From positions 62,001-126,000 of the forward strand of contig JARPUW010000288.1 of NCBI GenBank assembly GCA_030533445.1: a stretch of DNA of 64,000 bases, given 5' to 3'. Numbering within the stretch: position 1 is the stretch's first letter; each line of letters begins with the position of its first letter. This DNA comes from Cyprinodon diabolis (lineage: Eukaryota > Chordata > Actinopteri > Cyprinodontiformes > Cyprinodontidae). The notes beneath the pieces were generated by a model, which did not search any database, was not told the DNA's origin, and saw only the letters and a list, made by a program, of their open reading frames with translations. The position numbers were made by a program, and so were the translations under genes. Shown here in pieces: positions 11,701 to 23,920 of this stretch.

Positions 11701-12270
11701 TCAAGGGTCCAGCAGCTCAAGGCTCCAGATGCCCAAGGCTCCAGATGCTCAAAGTTCCAGCAGCTCAAGGTTCCAGCAGCTCAAGGTTCCAGCAGCTCAA
11801 GGTTCCAGAAGCACCAGCAGCTCAAGGTTCCAGAAGCTATAGGCTCCAGATGCTCAAGGTTCCAGAACCACCAGCAGCTCAAGGTTCCAGCAGCTCAAGG
11901 TTCCAGAAGCACCAGCAGCTCAAGGTTCCAGCAGCTCAAGGTTCCAGAAGCACCAGCAGCTCAAGGCTCCAGCAGCTCAAGGTTCCAGAAGCACCAGCAG
12001 CTCAAGGTTCCAGAAGCTCAAGGCTCCAGATGCTCAAGGTTCCTGAAGCACCAGCAGCTCAAGGTTCCAGCAGCTCAGGGTTCCAGAAGCACCAGCAGCT
12101 CAAGGTTCCAGAAGCTCAAGGCTCCATATGCTCAAGGTTCCAGAAGCACCAGCAGCTCAAGGTTCCAGCAGCTCAAGGTTCCAGAAGCACCAGCAGCTCA
12201 AGGTTCCAGCAGCTCAAGGTTCCAGCAGCTCAAGGTTCCAGAAGCACCAGCAGCTCAAGGTTCCAGCAGA
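5740..12270. repeat. 6.53-kb higher-order repeat, copy A
   Basis: Rare variants here recur downstream at a constant offset of 6,531 bp, for example 5,923/12,454, 6,313/12,844, 8,721/15,252 and 9,501/16,032. Between about 9,840 and 10,450 the offset becomes 6,547 because copy B has one extra 16-bp unit, and it stays so to about 12,243. Left of about 5,740 and right of about 12,243 the match to copy B stops. Stops, start-like ATGs and single-base variants are all shared. The only differences I noticed are a few substitutions and the one-unit indel. Confidence 0.85.
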
Positions 12271-15200
12271 TCAAGGTTCCAGAAGCACCAGCAGCTCAAG
12301 GTTCCAGCAGCTCAAGGTTCCAGAAGCACCAGCAGCTCAAGGTTCCAGAAGCTCAAGGCTCCAGATGCTCAAGGTTCCAGAAGCACCAGCAGCTCAAGGT
12401 TCCAGCAGCTCAAGGTTCCAGCAGCTCAAGGTTCCAGATGCTCAAGGTTCCAGATGCACCAGCAGCTCAAGGTTCCAGAAGCTCAAGGGTCCAGCAGCTC
12501 AAGGCTCCAGATGCTCAAGGCTCCAGATGCTCAAAGTTCCAGCAGCTCAAGGTTCCAGCAGCTCAAGGTTCCAGCAGCTCAAGGTTCCAGAAGCACCAGC
12601 AGCTCAAGGCTCCAGCAGCTCAAGGTTCCAGAAGCTATAGGCTCCAGATGCTCAAGGTTCCAGAACCACCAGCAGCTCAAGGTTCCAGCAGCTCAAGGTT
12701 CCAGAAGCACCAGCAGCTCAAGGTTCCAGCAGCTCAAGGTTCCAGAAGCACCAGCAGCTCAAGGTTCCAGCAGCTCAAGGCTCTAGCAGCTCAAGGTTCC
12801 AGAAGCACCAGCAGCTCAAGGTTCCAGAAGCTCAAGGCTCCAGATGCTCAAGGTTCCTGAAGCACCAGCAGCTCAAGGTTCCAGCAGCTCAAGGTTCCAG
12901 AAGCACCAGCAGCTCAAGGTTCCAGCAGCTCAAGGTTCCAGAAGCACCAGCAGCTCAAGGTTCCAGCAGCTCAAGGTTCCAGAAGCGCCAGCAGCTCAAG
13001 GCTCCAGCCGCTCAAGGTTCCAGAAGCTCAAGGCTCCAGATGCTCAAGGTTCCAGAAGCACCAGCAGCTCAAGGTTCCAGCAGCTCAAGGTTCAAGCAGC
13101 TCAAGGTTCCAGAAGCACCAGCAGCTCAAGGTTCCAGCCGCTCAAGGTTCCAGAAGCACCAGCAGCTCAAGGTTCCAGAAGCTCAAGGCTCCAGATGCTC
13201 AAGGTTCCAGAAGCACCAGCAGCTCAAGGTTCCAGCAGCTCAAGGTTCCAGAAGCTCAAGGCTCCAGATGCTCAAGGTTCCAGAAGCACCAGCAGCTCAA
13301 GGTTCCAGCAGCTCAAGGTTCCAGCAGCTCAAGGTTCCAGCAGCTCAAGGTTCCAGAAGCACCAGCAGCTCAAGGTTCCAGAAGCTCAAGGCTCCAGATG
13401 CTCAAGGTTCCAGAAGCACCAGCAGCTCAAGGTTCCAGCAGCTCAAGGTTCCAGAAGCACCAGCAGCTCAAGGTTCCAGCAGCTCAAGGTTCCAGCAGCA
13501 CCAGCAGCTCAAGGTTCCAGAAGCTCAAGGCTCCAGATGCTCAAGGTTCCAGAAGCACCAGCAGCTCAAGGTTCCAGCAGCTCAAGGTTCCAGCAGCACC
13601 AGCAGCTCAAGGTTCCAGCAGCTCAAGGTTCCAGCAGCTCAAGGTTCCAGAAGCACCAGCAGCTCAAGGTTCCAGCAGCTCAAGGTTCCAGAAGCTCAAG
13701 GTTCCAGAAGCACCAGCAGCTCAAGGTTCCAGAAGCTCAAGGCTCCAGAAGCTCAAGGCTCCAGATGCTCAAGGTTCCAGAAGCACCAGCAGCTCAAGGT
13801 TCCAGCAGCTCAAGGTTCCAGCAGCTCAAGGTTCCAGCAGCTCAAGGTTCCAGAAGCACCAGCAGCTCAAGGTTCCAGAAGCTCAAGGCTCCAGATGCTC
13901 AAGGTTCCAGAAGCACCAGCAGCTCAAGGTTCCAGAAGCTCAAGGCTCCAGATGCTCAAGGTTCCAGAAGCACCAGCAGCTCAAGGCTGCAGCAGCTCAA
14001 GGTTCCAGCAGCTCAAGGTTCCAGAAGCACCAGCAGCTCAAGGTTCCAGAAGCTCAAGGCTCCAGATGCTCAAGGTTCCAGAAGCACCAGCAGCTCAAGG
14101 TTCCAGCAGCTCAAGGTTCCAGAAGCTCAAGGCTCCAGATGCTCAAGGTTCCAGAAGCACCAGCAGCTCAAGGTTCCAGCAGCTCATGGTTCCAGCAGCT
14201 CAAGGTTCCAGCAGCTCAAGGTTCCAGAAGCACCAGCAGCTCAAGGTTCCAGAAGCTCAAGGCTCCAGATGCTCAAGGTTCCAGAAGCACCAGCAGCTCA
14301 AGGTTCCAGCAGCTCAAGGTTCCAGAAGCACCAGCAGCTCAAGGTTCCAGCAGCTCAAGGTTCCAGCAGCTCAAAGTTCCAGAAGCACCAGCAGCTCAAG
14401 GCTCCAGCATCTCAAGGTTCCAGAAGCTCAAGGCTCCAGATGCTCAAGGTTCCAGATGCACCAGCAGCTCAAGGTTCCAGAAGCTCAATGTTCCAGCAGG
14501 TCAAGGCTCCAGATGCTCAAGGCTCCAGATGCTCAAAGTTCCAGCAGCTCAATGTTCCAGCAGCTCAAGGTTCCAGCAGCTCAAGGTTCCAGCAGCTCAA
14601 GGTTCCAGAAGCACCAGCAGCTCAAGGCTCCAGCAGCTCAAGGTTCCAGAAGCTCAAGGCTCCAGATGCTCAAGGTTCCAGAACCACCAGCAGCTCAAGG
14701 TTCCAGCAGCTCAAGGTTCCAGAAGCACCAGCAGCTCAAGGTTCCAGCAGCTCAAGGTTCCAGAAGCACCAGCAGCTCAAGGTTCCAGCAGCTCAAGGTT
14801 CCAGCAGCTCAAGGTTCCAGAAGCGCCAGCAGCTCAAGGCTCCAGCAGCCCAGGGTTCCAGAAGCTCAAGGCTCCAGATTCTCAAGGTTCCAGAAGCACC
14901 AGCAGCTCAAGGTTCCAGCAGCTCAAGGTTCCAGCAGCTCAAGGTTCCAGAAGCACCAGCAGCTCAAGGTTCCAGTAGCTCAAGGCTCCACATGCTCAAG
15001 GTTCCAGAAGCACCAGCAGCTCAAGGTTCCAGCAGCTCAAGGTTCCAGAAGCTCAAGGCTCCAGATGATCAAGGTTCCAGAAGCACCAGCAGCTCAAGGT
15101 TCCAGCAGCTCAAGGTTCCAGAAGCACCAGCAGCTCAAGGTTCCAGAAGCTCAAGGCTCCAGATGCTCAAGGTTCCAGAAGCACCAGCAGCTCAAGGTTC

Positions 15201-18200
15201 CAGCAGCTCAAGGTTCCAGCAGCTCAAGGTTCCAGATGCTCAAGGTTCCAGATGCACCAGCAGCTCAAGGTTACAGAAGCTCAAGGGTCCAGCAGCTCAA
15301 GGCTCCAGATGCTCAAGGCTCCAGATGCTCAAAGTTCCAGCAGCTCAAGGTTCCAGCAGCTCAAGGTTCCAGCATCTCAAGGTTCCAGATGCACCAGCAG
15401 CTCAAGGCTCCAGCAGCTCAAGGTTCCAGAAGCTATAGGCTCCAGATGCTCAAGGTTCCAGAACCACCAGCAGCTGAAGGTTCCAGCAGCTCAAGGTTCC
15501 AGAAGCACCAGCAGCTCAAGGTTCCAGCAGCTCAAGGCTCCAGCAGCTCAAGGTTCCAGAAGCACCAGCAGCTCAAGGTTCCAGAAGCTCAAGGGTCCAG
15601 CAGCTCAAGGCTCCAGATGCTCAAGGCTCCAGATGCTCAAAGTTCCAGCAGCTCAAGGTTCCAGCAGCTCAAGGTTCCAGCAGCTCAAGGTTCCAGAAGC
15701 ACCAGTAGCTCAAGGCTCCAGCAGCTCAAGGTTCCAGAAGCTATAAGCTCCAGATGCTCAAGGTTCCAGAACCACCAGCAGCTCAAGGTTCCAGAAGCAC
15801 CAGCAGCTCAAGGTTCCAGCAGCTCAAGGTTCCAGAAGCACCAGCAGCTCAAGGTTCCAGCAGCTCAAGGCTCCAGCAGCTCAAGGTTCCAGAAGCACCA
15901 GCAGCTCAAGGTTCCAGAAGCTCAAGGCTCCAGATGCTCAAGGTTCCTGAAGCACCAGCAGCTCAAGGTTCCAGCAGCTCAAGGTTCCAGAAGCACCAGC
16001 AGCTCAAGGTTCCAGAAGCTCAAGGCTCCATATGCTCAAGGTTCCAGAAGCACCAGCAGCTCAAGGTTCCAGCAGCTCAAGGTTCCAGAAGCACCAGCAG
16101 CTCAAGGTTCCAGAAGCTCAAGGCTCCAGATGCTCAAGGTTCCAGAAGCACCAGCAGCTCAAGGTTCCAGCAGCTCAAGGTTCCAGAAGCTCAAGGCTCC
16201 AGATGCTCAAGGTTCCAGAAGTACCAGCAGCTCAAGGTTCCAGCAGCTCAAGGTTCCAGCAGCTCAAGGTTCCAGAAGCACCAGCAGCTCAAGGTTCCAG
16301 AAGCTCAAGGCTCCAGATGCTCAAGGTTCCAGAAGCACCAGCAGCTCAAGGTTCCAGCAGCTCAAGGTTCCAGCAGCTCAAGGTTCCAGAAGCACCAGCA
16401 GCTCAAGGTTCCAGAAGCTCAAGGCTCCAGCAGCTCAAGGTTCCAGAAGCTCAAGGCTCCAGATGCTCAAGGTTCCAGAAGCACCAGCAGCTCAAGGTTC
16501 CAGCAGCTCAAGGGTCCAGCAGCTCAAGGTTCCAGAAGCACCAGCAGCTCAAGGTTCCAGCAGCTCAAGGTTCCAGAAGCACCAGCAGCTCAAGGTTCCA
16601 GAGGCTCAAGGCTCCAGCAGCTCAAGGTTCCAGCAGCTCAAGGCTCCAGATGCTCAAGGTTCCAGAAGCACCAGCAGCTCAAGGTTCCAGCAGCTCAAGG
16701 TTCAAGCAGCTGAAGGTTCCAGAAGCACCAGCAGCTCAAGGTTCCAGCAGCTCAAGGTTCCAGCAGCACCAGCAGCTCAAGGTTCCAGCAGCTCAGGGTT
16801 ACAGCAGCTCAAGGCTCCAGAAGTTAGAGGTTCCAGAAGCTCAAGGTTCCAGCAGCTCAAGGTTCCAGAAGCACCAGCAGCTCAAGGCTGCAGCAGCTCA
16901 AGGTTCCAGCAGCTCAAGGTTCCAGAAGCACCAGCAGCTCAAGGCTCCAGCAGCTCAAGGTTCCAGAAGCTCAAGGCTCCAGATGTTCAAGGTTCCAGAT
17001 GCACCAGCAGCTCAAGGTTCCAGAAGCTCAAGGGTCCAGCAGCTCAAGGCTCCAGATGCTCAAGGCTCCAGATGCTCAAAGTTCCAGCAGCTCAAGGTTC
17101 CAGCAGCTCAAGGTTCCAGAAGCACCAGGAGCTCAAGGTTCCAGCAGCTCAAGGTTCCAGAAGCACCAGCAGCTCAAGGTTCCAGCAGCTCAAGGTTCCA
17201 GAAGCGCCAGCAGCTCAAGGCTCCAGCAGCTCAAGGTTCCAGAAGCTCAAGGCTCCAGATGCTCAAGGTTCCAGAAGCACCAGCAGCTCAAGGTTCCAGC
17301 AGCTCAAGGTTCCAGCAGCTCAAGGTTCCAGAAGCACCAGCAGCTCAAGGTTCCAGCAGCTCAAGGTTCCAGAAGCACCATCAGCTCAAGGTTCCAGCAG
17401 CTCAAGGCTCCAGCAGCTCAAGGTTCCAGCAGCTCAAGGTTCCAGCAGCTCAAGGTTCCAGAAGCACCAGCAGCTCAAGGTTCCAGAAGCTCAAGGCTCC
17501 AGATGCTCAAGGTTCCAGAAGCACCAGCAGCTCAAGGTTCCAGCAGCTCAAGGTTCCAGAAGCTCAAGGCTCCAGAAGCTCAAGGTTCCAGAAGCACCAG
17601 CAGCTCAAGGTTCCAGCAGCTCAAGGTTCCAGCAGCTCAAGGTTCCAGAAGCACCAGCAGCTCAAGGTTCCAGAAGCTCAAGGCTCCAGATGCTCAAGGT
17701 TCCAGAAGCACCAGCAGCTCAAGGTTCCAGCAGTTCAAGGTTCCAGCAGCTCAAGGTTCAAGAAGCACCAGCAGCTCAAGGTTCCAGAAGCTCAAGGTTC
17801 CAGCAGCTCAAGGTTCCAGCAGCTCAAGGTTCCAGAAGCACCAGCAGCTCAAGGTTCCAGCAGCTCAAGGTTCCAGAAGCACCAGCAGCTCAAGGTTCCA
17901 GCAGCTCAAGGCTCCAGCAGCTCAAGGTTCCAGAAGCACCAGCAGCTCAAGGCTCCAGCAGCTCAAGGTTCCAGAAGCTCAATGCTCCAGATGCTCAAGG
18001 TTCCAGAAGCACCAGCAGCTCAAGGTTCCAGCAGCTCAAGGTTCCAGAAGCACCAGCAGCTCAAGGTTCCAGCAGCTCAAGGTTCCAGAAGCACCAGCAG
18101 CTCAAGGCTCCAGCAGCTCAAGGTTCCAGAAGCTCAAGGCTCCAGATGCTCAAGGTTCCAGAAGCACCAGCAGCTCAAGGTTCCAGCAGCTCAAGGTTCC

Positions 18201-18790
18201 AGATGCTCAAGGTTCCAGATGCACCAGCAGCTCAAGGTTCCAGAAGCTCAAGGGTCCAGCAGCTCAAGGCTCCAGATGCCCAAGGCTCCAGATGCTCAAA
18301 GTTCCAGCAGCTCAAGGTTCCAGCAGCTCAAGGTTCCAGCAGCTCAAGGTTCCAGAAGCACCAGCAGCTCAAGGTTCCAGAAGCTATAGGCTCCAGATGC
18401 TCAAGGTTCCAGAACCACCAGCAGCTCAAGGTTCCAGCAGCTCAAGGTTCCAGAAGCACCAGCAGCTCAAGGTTCCAGCAGCTCAAGGTTCCAGAAGCAC
18501 CAGCAGCTCAAGGCTCCAGCAGCTCAAGGTTCCAGAAGCACCAGCAGCTCAAGGTTCCAGAAGCTCAAGGCTCCAGATGCTCAAGGTTCCTGAAGCACCA
18601 GCAGCTCAAGGTTCCAGCAGCTCAGGGTTCCAGAAGCACCAGCAGCTCAAGGTTCCAGAAGCTCAAGGCTCCATATGCTCAAGGTTCCAGAAGCACCAGC
18701 AGCTCAAGGTTCCAGCAGCTCAAGGTTCCAGAAGCACCAGCAGCTCAAGGTTCCAGCAGCTCAAGGTTCCAGCAGCTCAAGGTTCCAGTA
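12271..18790. repeat. 6.53-kb higher-order repeat, copy B
   Basis: This is the direct tandem partner of 5,740-12,270. The extra 16-bp unit is near 16,360. The match ends near 18,790, where a GTTCCAGTAGCACC variant appears in place of the expected GTTCCAGAAGCACC. The last ~1.15 kb of this copy is also the first part of the 19-kb block that follows, so the larger duplication used sequence already present in the 6.5-kb repeat. The close match suggests a recent duplication, ongoing homogenisation, or an assembly duplication; the sequence alone does not decide. Confidence 0.85.
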
Positions 18791-20380
18791 GCACCAGCAG
18801 CTCAAGGCTCCAGCAGCTCAAGGTTCCAGAAGCTCAAGGCTCCAGATGCTCAAGGTTCCAGAAGCACCAGCAGCTCAAGGTTCCAGCAGCTCAAGGTTCC
18901 AGCAGCTCAAGGTTCCAGAAGCACCAGCAGCTCAAGGTTCCAGCAGCTCAAGGTTCCAGAAGCACCAGCAGCTCAAGGTTCCAGCATCTCAAGGCTCCAG
19001 CAGCTCAAAGTTCCGGCAGCTCAAGGCTCCAGCAGCTCAAGGTTCCAGAAGCACCAGCAGCTCAAGGTTCCAGAAGCTCAAGGCTCCAGATGCTCAAGGT
19101 TCCAGAAGCACCAGCAGCTCAATGTTCCAGCAGCTCAAGGTTCCAGCAGCTCAAGGTTCCAGAAGCACCAGCAGCTCAAGGTTCCAGCAGCTCAGGGTTA
19201 CAGCAGCTCAAGGCTCCAGAAGCTAGAGGTTCCAGAAGCTCAAGGTTCCAGCAGCTCAATGTTCCAGAAGCACCAGCAGCTCAAGGCTGCAGCAGCTCAA
19301 GGTTCCAGCAGCTCAAAGTTCCAGAAGCACCAGCAGCTCAAGGCTCCAGCAGCTCAAGGTTCCAGAAGCTCAAGGCTCCAGAAGCTCAAGGTTCCAGATG
19401 CACCAGCAGCTCAAGGTTCCAGAAGCTCAAGGTTCCAGCAGCTCAAGGCTCCAGATGCTCAAGGCTCCAGATGCTCAAAGTTCCAGCAGCTCAATGTTCC
19501 AGCAGCTCAAGGTTCCAGCAGCTCAAGGTTCCAGCAGCTCAAGGTTCCAGAAGCACCAGCAGCTCAAGGCTCCAGCAGCTCAAGGTTCCAGAAGCTCAAG
19601 GCTCCAGATGCTCAAGGTTCCAGAACCACCAGCAGCTCAAGGTTCCAGCAGCTCAAGGTTCCAGAAGCACCAGCAGCTCAAGGTTCCAGCAGCTCAAGGT
19701 TCCAGAAGCACCAGCAGCTCAAGGTTCCAGCAGCTCAAGGTTCCAGCAGCTCAAGGTTCCAGAAGCGCCAGCAGCTCAAGGCTCCAGCAGCCCAAGGTTC
19801 CAGAAGCTCAAGGCTCCAGATTCTCAAGGTTCCAGAAGCACCAGCAGCTCAAGGTTCCAGCAGCTCAAAGTTCCAGCAGCTCAAGGTTCCAGAAGCACCA
19901 GCAGCTCAAGGTTCCAGTAGCTCAAGGCTCCACATGCTCAAGGTTCCAGAAGCACCAGCAGCTCAAGGTTCCAGCAGCTCAAGGTTCCAGAAGCTCAAGG
20001 CTCCAGATGCTCAAGGTTCCAGAAGCACCAGCAGCACAAGGTTCCAGCAGCTCAAGGTTCCAGAAGCACCAGCAGCTCAAGGTTCCAGAAGCTCAAGGCT
20101 CCAGATGCTCAAGGTTCCAGAAGCACCAGCAGCTCAAGGTTCCAGCAGCTCAAGGTTCCAGCAGCTCAAGGTTCCAGATGCTCAAGGTTCCAGATGCACC
20201 AGCAGCTCAAGGTTCCAGAAGCTCAAGGGTCCAGCAGCTCAAGGCTCCAGATGCTCAAGGCTCCAGATGCTCAAAGTTCCAGCAGCTCAAGCTTCCAGCA
20301 GCTCAAGGTTCCAGCAGCTCAAGGTTCCAGAAGCACCAGCAGCTCAAGGCTCCAGCAGCTCAAGGTTCCAGAAGCTATAG
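13040..20380 (+). other. Longest open frame (2,446 codons), probably not a gene
   Basis: This is the longest stop-free stretch. It starts at an ATG inside an ordinary CAGATGCTC unit and ends at TAG in a GCTATAGG unit. Its translation consists only of permutations of the 16- and 19-residue repeat peptides (Ser, Gln, Ala, Arg, Lys and Pro rich; basic; no Trp). I see no unique N-terminus, signal peptide, membrane segment or folded domain. The other two forward frames across the same DNA are open over long stretches and encode the same peptide in shifted phase, as expected from the unit length alone. A genuine repetitive structural protein cannot be excluded, but nothing here favours one. Confidence 0.15.
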
Positions 20381-20560
20381 GCTCCAGATGCTCAAGGTTC
20401 CAGAACCACCAGCAGCTCAAGGTTCCAGCAGCTCAAGGTTCCAGAAGCACCAGCAGCTCAAGGTTCCAGCAGCTCAAGGTTCCAGAAGCACCAGCTGCTC
20501 AAGGTTCCAGCAGCTCAAGGCTCCAGTAGCTCAAGGTTCCAGAAGCACCAGCAGCTCAAG
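17195..20560. repeat. 3.37-kb higher-order repeat, copy 1 of locus 1
   Basis: Anchors repeat 3,366 bp downstream: GAAGCGCC at 17,201 and 20,567, and the MHQQ-type ATG at 19,398 and 22,764. For a short part between about 18,600 and 18,800 the offset is 3,350, a one-unit change. The segment contains the CATATG unit near 18,673, the AAAGTTCCGGCAG unit near 19,010, a TAGAGG unit at 19,224 and a CAGTAGCTC unit near 20,525. It overlaps the end of the 6.5-kb copy B, showing nested rather than separate repeat families. Confidence 0.75.
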
Positions 20561-23500
20561 GTTCCAGAAGCGCCAGCAGCTCAAGGCTCCAGCAGCTCAA
20601 GGTTCCAGAAGCTCAAGGCTCCAGATGCTCAAGGTTCCAGAAGCACCAGCAGCTCAAGGTTCCAGCAGCTCAAGGTTCCAGCAGCTCAAGGTTCCAGAAG
20701 CACCAGCAGCTCAAGGTTCCAGCAGCTCAAGGTTCCAGAAGCACCATCAGCTCAAGGTTCCAGCAGCTCAAGGCTCCAGCAGCTCAAGGTTCCAGCAGCT
20801 CAAGGTTCCAGCAGCTCAAGGTTCCAGAAGCACCAGCAGCTCAAGGTTCCAGAAGCTCAAGGCTCCAGATGCTCAAGGTTCCAGAAGCACCAGCAGCTCA
20901 AGGTTCCAGCAGCTCAAGGTTCCAGAAGCTCAAGGCTCCAGAAGCTCAAGGTTCCAGAAGCACCAGCAGCTCAAGGTTCCAGCAGCTCAAGGTTCCAGCA
21001 GCTCAAGGTTCCAGAAGCACCAGCAGCTCAAGGTTCCAGAAGCTCAAGGCTCCAGATGCTCAAGGTTCCAGAAGCACCAGCAGCTCAAGGTTCCAGCAGT
21101 TCAAGGTTCCAGCAGCTCAAGGTTCAAGAAGCACCAGCAGCTCAAGGTTCCAGAAGCTCAAGGTTCCAGCAGCTCAAGGTTCCAGCAGCTCAAGGTTCCA
21201 GAAGCACCAGCAGCTCAAGGTTCCAGCAGCTCAAGGTTCCAGAAGCACCAGCAGCTCAAGGTTCCAGCAGCTCAAGGTTCCAGAAGCACCAGCAGCTCAA
21301 GGCTCCAGCAGCTCAAGGTTCCAGAAGCTCAATGCTCCAGATGCTCAAGGTTCCAGAAGCACCAGCAGCTCAAGGTTCCAGCAGCTCAAGGTTCCAGAAG
21401 CACCAGCAGCTCAAGGTTCCAGCAGCTCAAGGTTCCAGAAGCACCAGCAGCTCAAGGCTCCAGCAGCTCAAGGTTCCAGAAGCTCAAGGCTCCAGATGCT
21501 CAAGGTTCCAGAAGCACCAGCAGCTCAAGGTTCCAGCAGCTCAAGGTTCCAGATGCTCAAGGTTCCAGATGCACCAGCAGCTCAAGGTTCCAGAAGCTCA
21601 AGGGTCCAGCAGCTCAAGGCTCCAGATGCCCAAGGCTCCAGATGCTCAAAGTTCCAGCAGCTCAAGGTTCCAGCAGCTCAAGGTTCCAGCAGCTCAAGGT
21701 TCCAGAAGCACCAGCAGCTCAAGGTTCCAGAAGCTATAGGCTCCAGATGCTCAAGGTTCCAGAACCACCAGCAGCTCAAGGTTCCAGCAGCTCAAGGTTC
21801 CAGAAGCACCAGCAGCTCAAGGTTCCAGCAGCTCAAGGTTCCAGAAGCACCAGCAGCTCAAGGCTCCAGCAGCTCAAGGTTCCAGAAGCACCAGCAGCTC
21901 AAGGTTCCAGAAGCTCAAGGCTCCAGATGCTCAAGGTTCCTGAAGCACCAGCAGCTCAAGGTTCCAGCAGCTCAGGGTTCCAGAAGCACCAGCAGCTCAA
22001 GGTTCCAGAAGCTCAAGGCTCCATATGCTCAAGGTTCCAGAAGCACCAGCAGCTCAAGGTTCCAGCAGCTCAAGGTTCCAGAAGCACCAGCAGCTCAAGG
22101 TTCCAGCAGCTCAAGGTTCCAGCAGCTCAAGGTTCCAGCAGCTCAAGGTTCCAGAAGCACCAGCAGCTCAAGGCTCCAGTAGCTCAAGGTTCCAGAAGCT
22201 CAAGGCTCCAGATGCTCAAGGTTCCAGAAGCACCAGCAGCTCAAGGTTCCAGCAGCTCAAGGTTCCAGCAGCTCAAGGTTCCAGAAGCACCAGCAGCTCA
22301 AGGTTCCAGCAGCTCAAGGTTCCAGAAGCACCAGCAGCTCAAGGTTCCAGCATCTCAAGGCTCCAGCAGCTCAAAGTTCCGGCAGCTCAAGGCTCCAGCA
22401 GCTCAAGGTTCCAGAAGCACCAGCAGCTCAAGGTTCCAGAAGCTCAAGGCTCCAGATGCTCAAGGTTCCAGAAGCACCAGCAGCTCAAGGTTCCAGCAGC
22501 TCAAGGTTCCAGCAGCTCAAGGTTCCAGAAGCACCAGCAGCTCAAGGTTCCAGCAGCTCAGGGTTACAGCAGCTCAAGGCTCCAGAAGCTAGAGGTTCCA
22601 GAAGCTCAAGGTTCCAGCAGCTCAATGTTCCAGAAGCACCAGCAGCTCAAGGCTGCAGCAGCTCAAGGTTCCAGCAGCTCAAAGTTCCAGAAGCACCAGC
22701 AGCTCAAGGCTCCAGCAGCTCAAGGTTCCAGAAGCTCAAGGCTCCAGAAGCTCAAGGTTCCAGATGCACCAGCAGCTCAAGGTTCCAGAAGCTCAAGGTT
22801 CCAGCAGCTCAAGGCTCCAGATGCTCAAGGCTCCAGATGCTCAAAGTTCCAGCAGCTCAATGTTCCAGCAGCTCAAGGTTCCAGCAGCTCAAGGTTCCAG
22901 CAGCTCAAGGTTCCAGAAGCACCAGCAGCTCAAGGCTCCAGCAGCTCAAGGTTCCAGAAGCTCAAGGCTCCAGATGCTCAAGGTTCCAGAACCACCAGCA
23001 GCTCAAGGTTCCAGCAGCTCAAGGTTCCAGAAGCACCAGCAGCTCAAGGTTCCAGCAGCTCAAGGTTCCAGAAGCACCAGCAGCTCAAGGTTCCAGCAGC
23101 TCAAGGTTCCAGCAGCTCAAGGTTCCAGAAGCGCCAGCAGCTCAAGGCTCCAGCAGCCCAAGGTTCCAGAAGCTCAAGGCTCCAGATTCTCAAGGTTCCA
23201 GAAGCACCAGCAGCTCAAGGTTCCAGCAGCTCAAAGTTCCAGCAGCTCAAGGTTCCAGAAGCACCAGCAGCTCAAGGTTCCAGTAGCTCAAGGCTCCACA
23301 TGCTCAAGGTTCCAGAAGCACCAGCAGCTCAAGGTTCCAGCAGCTCAAGGTTCCAGAAGCTCAAGGCTCCAGATGCTCAAGGTTCCAGAAGCACCAGCAG
23401 CACAAGGTTCCAGCAGCTCAAGGTTCCAGAAGCACCAGCAGCTCAAGGTTCCAGAAGCTCAAGGCTCCAGATGCTCAAGGTTCCAGAAGCACCAGCAGCT

Positions 23501-23920
23501 CAAGGTTCCAGCAGCTCAAGGTTCCAGATGCTCAAGGTTCCAGATGCACCAGCAGCTCAAGGTTCCAGAAGCTCAAGGGTCCAGCAGCTCAAGGCTCCAG
23601 ATGCTCAAGGCTCCAGATGCTCAAAGTTCCAGCAGCTCAAGCTTCCAGCAGCTCAAGGTTCCAGCAGCTCAAGGTTCCAGAAGCACCAGCAGCTCAAGGC
23701 TCCAGCAGCTCAAGGTTCCAGAAGCTATAGGCTCCAGATGCTCAAGGTTCCAGAACCACCAGCAGCTCAAGGTTCCAGCAGCTCAAGGTTCCAGAAGCAC
23801 CAGCAGCTCAAGGTTCCAGCAGCTCAAGGTTCCAGAAGCACCAGCTGCTCAAGGTTCCAGCAGCTCAAGGCACCAGTAGCTCAAGGTTCCAGAAGCACCA
23901 GCAGCTCAAGGTTCCAGAAG
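20561..23920. repeat. 3.37-kb higher-order repeat, copy 2 of locus 1
   Basis: Direct tandem partner of 17,195-20,560, including the CATATG, AAAGTTCCGG, TAGAGG, CAGCACAAGG and GCTATAGG marker units in the same order. The match ends near 23,920, where a GAAGCTC unit replaces the expected GAAGCGCC unit. A private change is CACCAGTAG near 23,871 in place of CTCCAGTAG at 20,521. Confidence 0.75.

Noticed and set aside
20285..20295. CAAGCTTCC and GGTACC variants as functional sites
   Set aside because: They are single-base variants of the normal unit that spread with the higher-order repeats (for example 20,288; 23,640; 31,396; 50,599). No function is indicated beyond use as markers.
13040..20380. 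A giant silk-, mucin- or involucrin-like structural protein
   Set aside because: The peptide is repetitive and Ser/Gln/Pro-containing, but there is no unique terminus, signal peptide, or evidence of introns or promoter, and the other frames look equally good. Kept only as a low-confidence open frame.
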